Positions 48,135 through 57,438 are shown, counted from the first letter of the stretch. The stretch is 64,000 bases of DNA from an uncultured Eubacteriales bacterium (GCA_934474225.1 CAKSLU010000006.1:1-64000), one strand, 5' to 3'. Made by a program: numbers and translations. Notes: a model not told the origin generated them from the letters alone.

Positions 48135-49100
48135 TCACTCAAAGCGATAAAGAATCTTCTGAATATCCGGCTCAAACATGTTGGCGCCCGTGACCACGGT
48201 GGTCGCCGTATCGACATTTTTGTCAACGGCGCGCCCCGCCACGACATCGCAGGCGGACGCCACGCCGAGATAGCCCATGGCAAAGGGATTCTGCACGATC
48301 AGCGCGTCCATCTCGCCGGTCTCCAGCATGGCAACCGACTGCACATTGCTGTCAAAGCCGACGGCATACACGCCTGCCGCCGTACCGAGCTCCTGCATGG
48401 CATAGCCCACGCCGAGCGTCATCCACTCATTGAAGCCGACCAGCACATTGATGTCGGGATGCTCCCGCATCATGGACATGGCGGTGAGCTTGGCAATTTC
48501 CGCATCCGAGGCGACATGCACCGAGGCGACAATCTCGATGTTCGCCGCATCGGCGGCGCGGTCGCGGAAGCCCGCCTCGCGGCTGCTGCCGTTTTCGGTA
48601 TTCTCGTCGTAGTTGACAAGCCCCACCTTGAGCGGCTTGTCCGTCCCCATGCCGTCGAGCACCGCCTCGCAGACCATTTTGCCCGCGGCATAGTTGTCCG
48701 TGCCGATGAAGCATGCTGCCATCTCGGTGTCCGCGCTGCTGTCAATCAAAATGACCTTCACGCCGCGGCGCACCGCATCTTCGAGGTGCTTTTTCGTGGC
48801 GTAGCGGTCGATGGCAGAAAAGACAACCGCATCCGCGCCCGCCTCCACCGCTTCGTCGATCATGCGGTTCTGCGTGGCGTAGTCCTCCTCGTTTGCCGGT
48901 CCCTCGAAAATCGCCGTCACGCCGTTTTCCACAGCGGCGGCGCTGACCCCGGCGCGCACGCTCTTCCAGAAGTCCGAGTTTGTCCCCTTGGTGATGACAT
49001 AGACGACCGTCTCCGTTTTTTGATATGCCCCGCAGGACGCAAACATAAGGCACAGCGTCAAAAGAAGCGCGGCACATGCCGCAAATCGCCGTTTTTTCAT
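48135..49100 (-). CDS. Sugar-binding lipoprotein without its own transporter
   Basis: 321 residues. Lipobox FASC (Cys23), then a type-I periplasmic-binding fold: VYVITKGTNSDFWKSVRAG, GADAVVFSAIDRYA, ACFIGTDNYAAG, VLVGFNEWMTLGVGYAM, YAVGFDSNVQSVAMLETG. It is the third gene of an operon with a response regulator and histidine kinase; its ATG overlaps the kinase stop (ATGA). It probably presents sugar to the kinase ectodomain rather than to a permease (inference). Confidence 0.85.
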   Translation of the reverse strand: MKKRRFAACAALLLTLCLMFASCGAYQKTETVVYVITKGTNSDFWKSVRAGVSAAAVENGVTAIFEGPANEEDYATQNRMIDEAVEAGADAVVFSAIDRYATKKHLEDAVRRGVKVILIDSSADTEMAACFIGTDNYAAGKMVCEAVLDGMGTDKPLKVGLVNYDENTENGSSREAGFRDRAADAANIEIVASVHVASDAEIAKLTAMSMMREHPDINVLVGFNEWMTLGVGYAMQELGTAAGVYAVGFDSNVQSVAMLETGEMDALIVQNPFAMGYLGVASACDVVAGRAVDKNVDTATTVVTGANMFEPDIQKILYRFE

Positions 49101-50833
49101 GCCTCGTCCTCCTTTTCCACGCGCGGCAGCCGCACGGTGACGCAGGTGCCCGCATCCAGCTCGCTGCGGATGGTGATGCCGTAGCGCTCGCCGAAGAAAA
49201 TCTTCAATCGGTCGTTCACATTTTTGATGCCGATGCCGCTGGAATCGCTGCGCTCCTTCTTGAGAATCGCGGCGCACTGCGCCTCGGTCATGCCGACACC
49301 GTTGTCTTCCACTTCAATGAGAATATCGGCGGTGTCCGCATCGGCTGCCTCGGGATCGCGACGGACGCGCACCGTAATCACGCCGTCGTCCGGCATGTTG
49401 CCGATGCCGTGATAGATGGCGTTTTCAATCAGCGGCTGAATCGTGATTTTGTTGCACAGATAGCCGAGCAGCGCCTCGTCCACCTCAAAGCTGTAGGCAA
49501 AGCGGTCGCGATAGCGATAGCTCTGAATGACGAGATAGCTCTCCGCATGGCGCAGCTCGTCCCGAATCGGAATCAGCTCGTGCCCGCGGCTGATGCTGAT
49601 GCGGAAGAGGCGCGCCAGTGCGCTGATCATCCGGACGGCATCCTCGTTCTTCCCCTGCTCGCACATCCACTGAATCGAATCCAGCGTGTTGTAGAGAAAA
49701 TGCGGGTTGATCTGCGCCTGCAGCGCCTTCAGCTCGGTCTTGCGGAGCGAAAGCTCCTCTGCCTTGATCTGCGCCATCAGCCCCTGCACCATGCCGACCA
49801 TGTGCCCGAAGGAATCCGACAGCGTCTGCAGTTCGGTGACCGGCTCGTGCGGCGGCGCATAGGCATAGGTCTCCGCCGCGCGCTCAAACGCCTGCATGGC
49901 GCGCACGAGGCGGTTGACCGGGCGGTTGACGATGCGGGCATAGAGCAGCACTGTCGCCGCGGCAATCAGCACGCAGCAGAGCAGCACCGCCGCCACAAAG
50001 CGGATGACCGCCTGACGGCGCGAGGCTGCCACCTCGTCCGTATAACTGACGCCGACCACGCGCCAGCCGTCCGAGAGGGTGGCAACCGAGCGGATCGCAT
50101 CGTCAAACAGATGCGCGCCATCGGCAAGGTGCAATACCTCCTCCACATTCTCGCGTCGGATGCCGGCATAGAGCATCTGCTGCTGCGGGTGGTAGACGGT
50201 TTCGCCGTCCCGGTCGATCACATAGCAATAGCCGTGCTTGCCGTAGCCGACATTGTCGATATACTGCGCGATGCCCGAGAAACTGAAATCCACGGCAATG
50301 GCGGTCTCCTCACCGAAAACAGCGGCATCCAGCCGCCGCGTCAGCGTAACGACCCACGGAAAGTAGTTTTCATACAGATTGCCGACATGCGGCAGCGAGA
50401 TGACGCATGCATCATTCGCGTCAAAGGCGCGCGCGTCAAAGGACAGGCTGCCCGCCGCGACGGACTTCACCTGCCTGCCGCCCGCCGAGCACACCACAAG
50501 GCTCCCGTCCGCGCGCCAGAGCATGACCGCCTCCACATCGGTGTAAAGCCGCACGGCAACATCCAGTTCCCCGGCGCTGCCGAGGCTGTCCGCCGTTATC
50601 TCGGCGGCGATGCGGTTCAGTTTTTCTTCCATATTGGCAAGGTAGTTTTCAAGGGCGGCGGCGGTCTGCCGCGTCGCCTGCTCCGCGCGGGTGGAAGTAT
50701 CCGCCGTCATCGCCTGCCCGTAAACGGCGACAAAGCTGACGGCGCCCACCGCCACAAAGACGGCGGCAGCCACGCCGAGCAGCGCCACGGTCAGCGCCGA
50801 GAGCCCGATGTGCCGCGATTTGTTAGCTTTCAT
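49097..50833 (-). CDS. LytS/YesM-type sensor histidine kinase
   Basis: 578 residues: membrane helix (about 13-38), about 250-residue extracellular sensor (dCache-like, with SFDARAFDANDACVISLPH and GYCYVIDRDGETVYHP), second helix (about 275-297), HAMP-like region, His_kinase domain with phospho-acceptor His about 377 in LQAQINPHFLYNTLDSIQWM, and an HATPase domain (ENAIYHGIGNM, DNGVGM, GIGIKNVNDRL). It overlaps the response regulator gene by 11 bases. Senses a ligand outside the cell together with the sugar-binding lipoprotein. Confidence 0.9.
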   Translation of the reverse strand: MKANKSRHIGLSALTVALLGVAAAVFVAVGAVSFVAVYGQAMTADTSTRAEQATRQTAAALENYLANMEEKLNRIAAEITADSLGSAGELDVAVRLYTDVEAVMLWRADGSLVVCSAGGRQVKSVAAGSLSFDARAFDANDACVISLPHVGNLYENYFPWVVTLTRRLDAAVFGEETAIAVDFSFSGIAQYIDNVGYGKHGYCYVIDRDGETVYHPQQQMLYAGIRRENVEEVLHLADGAHLFDDAIRSVATLSDGWRVVGVSYTDEVAASRRQAVIRFVAAVLLCCVLIAAATVLLYARIVNRPVNRLVRAMQAFERAAETYAYAPPHEPVTELQTLSDSFGHMVGMVQGLMAQIKAEELSLRKTELKALQAQINPHFLYNTLDSIQWMCEQGKNEDAVRMISALARLFRISISRGHELIPIRDELRHAESYLVIQSYRYRDRFAYSFEVDEALLGYLCNKITIQPLIENAIYHGIGNMPDDGVITVRVRRDPEAADADTADILIEVEDNGVGMTEAQCAAILKKERSDSSGIGIKNVNDRLKIFFGERYGITIRSELDAGTCVTVRLPRVEKEDEA

Positions 50834-52403
50834 CCGTACTCCTGCTGTTCTCTCTCATTTTATTCGGCGATATGCCGTAATGCTTTTTGAAGCAATAGCT
50901 GAAATAGTGCTGGTCGCTGTAGCCGCAGCGCTCGGCAACCTCGAGAATCTTCATCGTCGAGCAGACGATGAGGTCATAGGCATGCCGCATCCGGCAGGCG
51001 GTGAGCAGCGAGATGAAGTTCTCGCCCTTGTTCTTCTTGATGAGGGCGCTGAGGTAATTCGGGCTGACGGCGAGACGGGTGCTGACATCGGTCAGCGTGA
51101 GCGACTCGTCGGCATAATCCGACTCGATGATCGCCACGGCGCGGTCACAGAGCAGCTGCGAGCTCTGCGTGCGATAGCCCGCGATGATCTTCCGCGCATC
51201 CAGGCACAGGCGGCGCAACTCGTCCCGCATCGTTTCGCTGCGCTCGGCAAGCCCGACGCGCGCGTAAATGGGGTTGTCCGCGACAAGCGCGGTCAGCGCC
51301 TCCTTCTGCGAGACGGTGCTGACCGTGCGGTAGACCGTCGCCAGAATCTGAATCACCAGATAGTCGCTGCTGCGCTGGCTCGGCTCGCGGTACAGCTCGT
51401 CGAGGAAGGATGCAAGCGCCTCCTCCGTGCCGACCTTGAGCAGTTCCTCCAGGCGGAAGACCGACTTCTCAATGTATTCGTACTCATTCCTCGAGCCGCG
51501 CTCCTGGTCGGTGATGTACCGCAGGGGCGTTGCGCCCTCGGTGGAATAGCGACGCGCCGTGACCGCCTCAAAATAGGCGGCGGCGCTCTGCGACACCGAG
51601 GTGAACAGGCGGCTGATACCGACCGTGCAAGTCTCGCCGTAGAGCTTTGAGGCACTCTGCACAAGATCCTGCATCGCGATGCGGAAGTTCTCGCTGTTGT
51701 CCTTGTCGGAGTAGGCGAAAATCACGATTCTGCCGTTGACGAGGAAGACGCAGACCGAAATATACTTGGACAGAATCGCCTCGGTGAGCGCAATGTGCCG
51801 CGCCGCCGTGCGGTTCTCGCCCGCCTTGTTCTTGAATTTCGCCACGGCGACGCAGAAGCGCTTTGGCGGCGTCTCAAACAGCCCGATTTCGGCGGCGCGG
51901 GCATAGAGTGCCTCGTCGCTCTCAAAATCGTCGCTGGTGCCGAGCAGGAGCGGCAGCAGAAACTCGGTGGTCGCCAGCCGCTTTTCCACCTGCGGGTCTG
52001 CGCCCGCATGGCGCAGCTCCTCGAGACGCGCGTCCATCTTTTCGCGGATGTGGAGCAGCTCCTCGGACAGTTCCGCGGCGGAGATGGGCTTGAGCAGATA
52101 GCGGATGACATTGTAGTTGATGGCTTCCTGCGCGTAGCCGAAGTCGTCATAGCCGCTGAGGAAAACAATTTGCGTCGCGGGGCAGACCTCGCGCACCCGC
52201 CGCGCCAGTTCCAGCCCGGTCATCAGCGGCATGCGGATGTCGGTTATGAGCAAATCCGGCTCGTATTGCTCCACCGCCTCCAGCGCTTCCACGCCGTTCT
52301 CGGCGTCCGCCACGACGGAAAAGCCCAGCCCCGCCCAGTCAATCCGCGCAAGGATTGCCTGCCGCAGTTCGACCTCGTCATCCGCAAATACGACTGTGTA
52401 CAT
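50823..52403 (-). CDS. Response regulator with AraC-type DNA-binding domain
   Basis: 526 residues. Receiver domain (1-about 120; FADDEVELRQAI, phospho-Asp in PDLLITDIRMPLMTG, Lys in YLLKPIS), a long middle region (about 130-410), and a C-terminal AraC domain with two HTHs (DVSTRLAVSPNYLSALIKKNKGENFI and ILEVAERCGYSDQHYFSYCFKKHYGISP). YesN-like. Start ATG 52403 with GGAGGG upstream. First gene of the operon; probably activates the mgl operon and related sugar genes. Confidence 0.92.
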   Translation of the reverse strand: MYTVVFADDEVELRQAILARIDWAGLGFSVVADAENGVEALEAVEQYEPDLLITDIRMPLMTGLELARRVREVCPATQIVFLSGYDDFGYAQEAINYNVIRYLLKPISAAELSEELLHIREKMDARLEELRHAGADPQVEKRLATTEFLLPLLLGTSDDFESDEALYARAAEIGLFETPPKRFCVAVAKFKNKAGENRTAARHIALTEAILSKYISVCVFLVNGRIVIFAYSDKDNSENFRIAMQDLVQSASKLYGETCTVGISRLFTSVSQSAAAYFEAVTARRYSTEGATPLRYITDQERGSRNEYEYIEKSVFRLEELLKVGTEEALASFLDELYREPSQRSSDYLVIQILATVYRTVSTVSQKEALTALVADNPIYARVGLAERSETMRDELRRLCLDARKIIAGYRTQSSQLLCDRAVAIIESDYADESLTLTDVSTRLAVSPNYLSALIKKNKGENFISLLTACRMRHAYDLIVCSTMKILEVAERCGYSDQHYFSYCFKKHYGISPNKMRENSRSTDES

Positions 52404-52437
52404 ACCATGCCCTCCGTCTTTTTGGTTACTACCTATT

Positions 52438-52466
52438 ATTATATCGGAAAGCCGCAAAGTTTTCAA
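52438..52466 (-). promoter_or_regulatory. Promoter of the two-component/binding-protein operon
   Basis: Minus strand TTGAAA (52461-52466), 17 bases, TATAAT (52438-52443). Confidence 0.75.
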
Positions 52467-52469
52467 CAT

Positions 52470-52500
52470 AAAAAACAGGCGGCGACGCCGTCTGTTTTTT
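52470..52500. terminator. Bidirectional terminator
   Basis: A6 CAGGCGGC...GCCGTCTG T6 hairpin (one mismatch). Separates the repeat and lipoprotein gene from the sensor operon promoter. Confidence 0.75.
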
Positions 52501-52523
52501 GCGGGGGAAAAGCGCGTGCGGAA

Positions 52524-52679
52524 GGCTCCCCTGTGCAAGGGGAGCTGTCACCGATAGGTGACTGAGGGGTTGTTCCGTGGCTCTGTAACAATCCCTCCGT
52601 CGGCGATGATGTTTCCCGCAAGGGAAACTCATTAGGAACGCTTGCGTTCTGGGACACACTCCCTTTACACAAGGGAGGC
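52524..52679. repeat. Dispersed palindromic element, copy B (short form)
   Basis: Same ends as copy A (22601-22815): GGCTCCCCTGTGCAAGGGG at the left and CTCCCTTTACACAAGGGAGG at the right, with TGAGGGGTTGTT and AACAATCCCTCCGTC inside. It differs in the inner hairpins (GTCACC-GATA-GGTGAC; TTTCCC/GGGAAA; GAACGC/GCGTTC). Another small stem, CTTCC-CTTGT-GGAAG, follows at about 52719. Nothing coding is seen in 52501-52764. Confidence 0.7.
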
Positions 52680-52764
52680 GAAGATAGATTATGCACGAAT
52701 GCGGCACTATCTCAGGCTTCCCTTGTGGAAGGCTTGGACAGTAGCACACATGAGTTTTGCGCTT

Positions 52765-54504
52765 TCAGCTCACGCCGTAGGGCTTATAGGGGGAGTCGCC
52801 GACCACAGTCGTACCGTAGACCGCACCGTCCGTGCCGAAAGCATATTCAACGCGCAGCGACGGCACAAAATGATTGTCGTCCGCAAAATACTGCACGGTG
52901 AGCACATGCCGCCCGTCCGTCTCTATGCGATGCGCGGCACGCACGGCATAAAAGCCGCCGCCGAGACCGCCGGAATACACCCATCGGCGACCGTTTTCAT
53001 CCGTCGTCGAAAACCTCCCGACAAACTCCCGCGGGAAGCCGAACAGCCGCTCGGCAAGGTCGGCAAAGGTGTCCTCCGCCATCTTATCGTGGTTGCCGTA
53101 ACGGTCGACAATGTAGTTTACCGGAAACACGTCGCAGTTTTCCGCATTCCATGCGCCATATGCGGGATAGTGCCAGATATAGCAGGACGCAAGCAGCTCG
53201 GAGTAGGTCTCGGCGCAGGCGTCACAGCCCTCTTCCGCCGCGGGATATGCCGCGGCACGCGGGTCGTCACCGAGGAAGGTCATCGTCAGTTCGCGCCGCT
53301 CTTCAACCACCGTCTCATACCGCCCGGGCGGCAAGGTGTCAAGCCCCGACGCATCGACCGTGAATGTAAACAGCAGCCTGTTGATGCCGACCTCCGGTTC
53401 GAGACGCGCGATGCGATAGTCCGAGATCTGCACCGTGTCAAACTCGGCGATCTCCGTAGTATTCTCACCGAGAAATCTGCCTAAAAAGGCGCGCGTCCTC
53501 TCGGAATAAGTGCCGTCCGCATTCAGTTTGTCCCAGTCGGCAAGCGAGGTGATCGCGTCCACGGATGCGGATTCGGTCGCTTCGGTCGTTTCGGTGGTCT
53601 GCGCGGCAGGCTCGGTCTGTGTCGTCAGCGAAGTCTGCAAACCACAGGGCGCATAGGGGGAATCGCCGACCACGGTCGTACCGTAGACCGCGCCGTCCGT
53701 GCCGAAGGCATACTCGACGCGCACCGACGGCACAAAATGATTGTCGTCCGCAAAATACTGCACGGTGAGCACATGCCGCCCGTCCGTCTCGATGCGATGC
53801 GCGGCACGCACGGCGTAAAAGCCGCCGCCGAGGCTGCCGGCATGCACCCATCGGCTGCCGTCCGCTTCCGCCGTCGAAAGCTTCCCGACAAGCGACTGCG
53901 GAAAGCCGAACAGCCGCTCGGCAAGGTCGGCAAAGGTGTCCTCCGCCATCTTATCGCCATTGCCATAACGGTCAACAATGTAGTTTACCGGGAGCCAATT
54001 GCAGTTCTCCGCAGTCCATGCGCCGTATGCGGGGTAGTTCCAGACATAAGAAGAAGTGAGCAGCGCGTGGTAGGTCTCTGTGCAGCTGTCACAGCCCTCT
54101 CCCGCCGCCGGATATGCCGCGTCACGCGGGTCGTCACCGAGGAACGTCAGCGTCGGGTCGCGCAGGTCTTCCACCAGCGTCTCATACCGCCCGGGCGGCA
54201 GGGTGTCAAGCCCCGACGCATCGACGGTAAATGTGAACAGCAGCCTGTTTATGCTATCCGCGTCATCCGGTTCGCGGCGCGCGATGCGATAGTCCGAAAT
54301 CTGCACCGTGTCAAATTCGGCGATGCCCGTGGTGTTCTCCCCGAGAAATCTGCCGAAGAAAGCGCACATGTCGTCGGAATAAGCGCCGTCCGCATTCAGT
54401 TTGTCCCAGTCGGCAAGCGAGGTGATTGCATCCCCGGATGTCGGCTCGGTGGTTTCGGTCGTTTCAGAAGTCTGCGCGGCAGGCTCGGTCTGTGTCGTCA
54501 GCGA
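52765..54504 (-). repeat. Tandem intragenic duplication, about 870 bp per unit
   Basis: Unit 1 is about 54504-53632 and unit 2 about 53631-52765. Long stretches are identical at DNA level (for example the DKMAEDTFADLAERLFGFP and RAAHRIETDGRHVLTVQYF coding parts), so the duplication is recent or kept alike by recombination. Confidence 0.85.
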
Positions 54505-54618
54505 AGTCGGCAGGTCGGTTGCGGGCGCATCCGAATGCATCGGCTGCCCCCCGCCGCAGGCGGCGAGTGCCGCCGCAAGCGCGGCGACGGTCAGTGTAAG
54601 TAACAGTTTCTTTTGCAT
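52765..54618 (-). CDS. Lipoprotein made of two tandem copies of one domain
   Basis: 617 residues. Lipobox LAAC (Cys21), then a short linker and two nearly identical about 290-residue repeats (39-329 and 330-617), each starting with a Thr-rich SLTTQTEPAAQT linker and ending YGTTVVGDSPY. Repeated blocks include ITSLADWDKLNADG, AEFDTVQISDYRIAR, INRLLFTFTVDASGLDTLPPGRYET and NHFVPS-RVEYAFGTDGAVYG. No known family recognised; beta-rich. Start ATG 54618: GGAGGG upstream. Downstream of the BceAB-type genes but about 75 bases apart, so a peptide-binding or sensing role in that module is possible. Confidence 0.7.
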   Translation of the reverse strand: MQKKLLLTLTVAALAAALAACGGGQPMHSDAPATDLPTSLTTQTEPAAQTSETTETTEPTSGDAITSLADWDKLNADGAYSDDMCAFFGRFLGENTTGIAEFDTVQISDYRIARREPDDADSINRLLFTFTVDASGLDTLPPGRYETLVEDLRDPTLTFLGDDPRDAAYPAAGEGCDSCTETYHALLTSSYVWNYPAYGAWTAENCNWLPVNYIVDRYGNGDKMAEDTFADLAERLFGFPQSLVGKLSTAEADGSRWVHAGSLGGGFYAVRAAHRIETDGRHVLTVQYFADDNHFVPSVRVEYAFGTDGAVYGTTVVGDSPYAPCGLQTSLTTQTEPAAQTTETTEATESASVDAITSLADWDKLNADGTYSERTRAFLGRFLGENTTEIAEFDTVQISDYRIARLEPEVGINRLLFTFTVDASGLDTLPPGRYETVVEERRELTMTFLGDDPRAAAYPAAEEGCDACAETYSELLASCYIWHYPAYGAWNAENCDVFPVNYIVDRYGNHDKMAEDTFADLAERLFGFPREFVGRFSTTDENGRRWVYSGGLGGGFYAVRAAHRIETDGRHVLTVQYFADDNHFVPSLRVEYAFGTDGAVYGTTVVGDSPYKPYGVS

Positions 54619-54693
54619 GGTATCCCTCCCATTCACCCTGTATATCGTCAATTTCCCTGTATGGTTTCAGTATAGCACAAATGGGAGAATGTG

Positions 54694-56382
54694 TCAAGCT
54701 GCGTGCGTACCGCCGACAATGTCACAGTATGCACCGGAGGTCACGCGCCAGACCAGCGCATAGAGCGCGGCGAAGACCGCAAAGCTCGCCCCCGTGGTGG
54801 CGGCAAACAGCCCCGTGTTGTACATGCCGAAAAGCGTGAGCAGTCTTGCAATCATCGGGAAGGCGCAGGCGAGGTGCACCCCTGCCAGAAGCAGCGGCAG
54901 GAAGAACACGGTCAGCATCTGCGAATTGACGCTCCGCCGGATCTCCCGCGCGGTCATGCCGACCTTCTGCATGATGGCAAAGCGCGACGCGTCCTCCGCC
55001 GCCTCGGTCAGCTGCTTGTAGTACAGAATCAGCACGGCGGCGCAGATAAAGACCGACGAGAGCAGGATGCCGAGGAAGAACAGCCCGCCGAACGAGCCGT
55101 AGAAATCCCCGCGCTCCACCGCGCGGCTGTCGCAGAAGAAGCTCTCATAGCCGTACTGCTCCCCCACCTCGCTCGGTGCAAACCGACGCATCAGCGCGCG
55201 CCAGAGTGCGGTCTGTGCGTCGTCGTCCGCCGCTGTGTCAAAGGTGCAGATATAGCGCGCGTTTCCGTTTTTCGGATAAACGGTAAAGTTCTCCTGAAAA
55301 TCCGTCGGCTCGACGCCCGCGTCCGCCGCCTCGGCGAGCACAAGTGCGCGCAGCGCATCAGTATCCGCTGCCGCTGCGTCCGTCTCCTCGCTGTCCCAGA
55401 ACACAAATTCGATCTGCATATCATGGGGATAGCGGGTGCGCACGACATCCTCCTCGCCGAAATAGAGGCAGGTGGTGGAGGAAATCATCACAAGCACCAT
55501 CGTAGCAAGGATGCAGACTGAGGCAAGCCCTGCGCCGCTGCGCTTCATGCGGAACGCCATTGAGGAGACCGAGACGAAATGCGCGGGCTTGTAGTAATAC
55601 CGCTTATTCCTTTGCAGCAGGCGGCAGAGCAGGACAGACCCCGCGATGAAAACGAGATATGTCCCCACAATGACCATCAGCACCGCAAGAAAGAACAGCC
55701 CGATGGCGGCAACGGGATCGGTGATGGTGACAGCCAGGGCATACGCGCCGCCGAGCAGCAGAAGCCCGAGCACGCCGATAACGGGATTGGCGCGCGGCGG
55801 CTTTTCGCCGAGGTTCTCGCTCTTGGTGAGCGTAACGGTGTCGGCAAAGCCGATACGCCGAAGCGAATCGAGAAACAGCAGAAGGAAGATGACGCCGAAG
55901 ATGGCGACCGTCTCGCCGAGCCCCGCGCCCGACAGGCGGAGGCTGTAGTTCACCGTGCCGCCCGTAATGCGGTAGAGCCCCAGCTCCGCCAGCTTGGCAA
56001 ACGCCGCACCCGCGAGCAGCCCGACCGAGACGGACAGGACATAGGAAATGAGCGTCTCCCAAAAGAGGATGGCGGCAAGGCTGCGCTTGCCCATGCCGAG
56101 CACGCTGTACAGTCCGAATTCGCGCCCGCGCCGCTTGATCAGAAAGGCGTGCGTGTAAAACAGGAACAGCGCCGCAAACACCGCGATGACAAAGCTGCCG
56201 AGCTGCAAAATGGCGCGCAGCGTCGCGCCGCCGGAGATTTGGTCAAGCCCGACATCACCCGCGAGAAAGAAGAGGATATACTGCACCGCGCTCACGCCGG
56301 CGGCGGTCAGCAGAAAGGGGAGGTAAAACCGCCGTTCGCGGCGGATGCCATCCGCGGCAAGGCGAAGATACAGCGTTTTCAT
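54694..56382 (-). CDS. BceB-type ABC transporter permease (FtsX family)
   Basis: 562 residues, about ten membrane helices, FtsX-like halves (AFLIKRRGREFGLYSVLGMGKRSL near the first, FAIMQKVGMTAREIRRSVNSQM near the second) around an about 130-residue extracellular loop (about 305-420). BceB proteins detect and free targets of antimicrobial peptides such as bacitracin. The ATG overlaps the ATPase stop (ATGA). Somewhat shorter than typical BceB (about 630-650), mainly in the outer loop. Confidence 0.85.
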   Translation of the reverse strand: MKTLYLRLAADGIRRERRFYLPFLLTAAGVSAVQYILFFLAGDVGLDQISGGATLRAILQLGSFVIAVFAALFLFYTHAFLIKRRGREFGLYSVLGMGKRSLAAILFWETLISYVLSVSVGLLAGAAFAKLAELGLYRITGGTVNYSLRLSGAGLGETVAIFGVIFLLLFLDSLRRIGFADTVTLTKSENLGEKPPRANPVIGVLGLLLLGGAYALAVTITDPVAAIGLFFLAVLMVIVGTYLVFIAGSVLLCRLLQRNKRYYYKPAHFVSVSSMAFRMKRSGAGLASVCILATMVLVMISSTTCLYFGEEDVVRTRYPHDMQIEFVFWDSEETDAAAADTDALRALVLAEAADAGVEPTDFQENFTVYPKNGNARYICTFDTAADDDAQTALWRALMRRFAPSEVGEQYGYESFFCDSRAVERGDFYGSFGGLFFLGILLSSVFICAAVLILYYKQLTEAAEDASRFAIMQKVGMTAREIRRSVNSQMLTVFFLPLLLAGVHLACAFPMIARLLTLFGMYNTGLFAATTGASFAVFAALYALVWRVTSGAYCDIVGGTHAA

Positions 56383-57143
56383 TCGGCTTTTCCTCCTGCG
56401 GCAAGCAGCGTCAGCGTATCGCTGATGCGGCGGTAGAACTGCTCGTCGCTGCCGTCGCCGCGATACAGCTGGTGGAAGACCTCGCCGTCCCGGATGAAGA
56501 GCACGCGCCCCGCCGTGCTCGCCGCGCGCACCGAGTGCGTCACCATCAGAATCGTCTGCCCGAGGCGGTTGATCTCGCCGAAGAGGCGCAAGAGTTCGTC
56601 GGTCGCCTTGGAGTCCAGCGCACCGGTCGGCTCGTCGGCAAGCACCAGTTTCGGCGCGGTGATCAGCGCGCGGGCGACGGCGCAGCGCTGCTTTTGCCCG
56701 CCCGAAATCTCATAGGGATACTTTTTGAGGATGTCGGTGATGCCAAGGCGTCCCGCCACCGGCAGTATGCGCCCGTTCATCTCCTTGTACTTCTTCCCCG
56801 CCAGCACGAGCGGCAGATAGATGTTGTCCTCAACGGTCAGCGTATCGAGCAGGTTGAAATCCTGGAAGACAAAGCCGAGGTTGTCGCGGCGGAAGGCGGC
56901 AAGCGCCGCGTCGCCGACGGCGGAAAGTTCGCGTCCGTCCAGCACCACGCTGCCGCCGGTCGGCTTGTCCAGCGCAGCCAGAATGTTCAGCAGCGTGGTC
57001 TTGCCCGAGCCGGATTCGCCCATCACGGCGACATATTCGCCCGCATCCACCTTGAAGGTGACATTTTTCAGTGCCTCCACTTTGCCGCCGCCGAAGCGCG
57101 GGACATAAACTTTTTTCAGATTGTTGACTTCAAGCATATACAT
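56379..57143 (-). CDS. BceA-type ABC transporter ATP-binding protein
   Basis: 254 residues: MGESGSGKTTLLN Walker A, YEISGGQKQRCAVARAL signature, LVLADEPTGALDSKATDELL Walker B. Standard partner of BceB. ATG 57143 has GGAGG eight bases upstream. Only 17 bases separate the ATG from the miniature element, so its mRNA leader must run through that element or start inside it. Confidence 0.9.
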   Translation of the reverse strand: MYMLEVNNLKKVYVPRFGGGKVEALKNVTFKVDAGEYVAVMGESGSGKTTLLNILAALDKPTGGSVVLDGRELSAVGDAALAAFRRDNLGFVFQDFNLLDTLTVEDNIYLPLVLAGKKYKEMNGRILPVAGRLGITDILKKYPYEISGGQKQRCAVARALITAPKLVLADEPTGALDSKATDELLRLFGEINRLGQTILMVTHSVRAASTAGRVLFIRDGEVFHQLYRGDGSDEQFYRRISDTLTLLAAGGKAE

Positions 57144-57160
57144 AAAACATTCCTCCGTTC

Positions 57161-57438
57161 ATACCCTCGATTGACAAGGGCAGATACGCTTTCCGACGGT
57201 AAAAAGTTGGTGCTGGACATCGTCATCGTCCTCGGTGGGCGGTCGGCGCACCTTCGTCCTCTTCCTCGCCAACCCCAATTTTTCCTCGCCGGAAAGTCCT
57301 ACGGAGTTTTTCGGGAGCGGAAATTGTGCCGGGCGAGGCTGACGAAGCAGGCGGGCACCAGCCCGCCAATGAGGAAAACGAAGTCTGGTGCGATTTCAGC
57401 CCCGAAAAACCGTGTCTGCCCTTGTCAATCGAGGGTAT
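57161..57438. mobile_element. MITE-like element with 24-bp perfect terminal inverted repeats
   Basis: The first 24 bases (57161-57184, beginning ATACCCTCGATTG) are exactly reverse-complementary to the last 24 (57415-57438). The 278-bp interior has no credible ORF; it contains internal repeats such as TTCCTCGCC. No obvious target-site duplication is visible at the edges. 21 bases of the terminus recur alone at 43696-43716. It lies between bceS and bceA. Confidence 0.75.
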
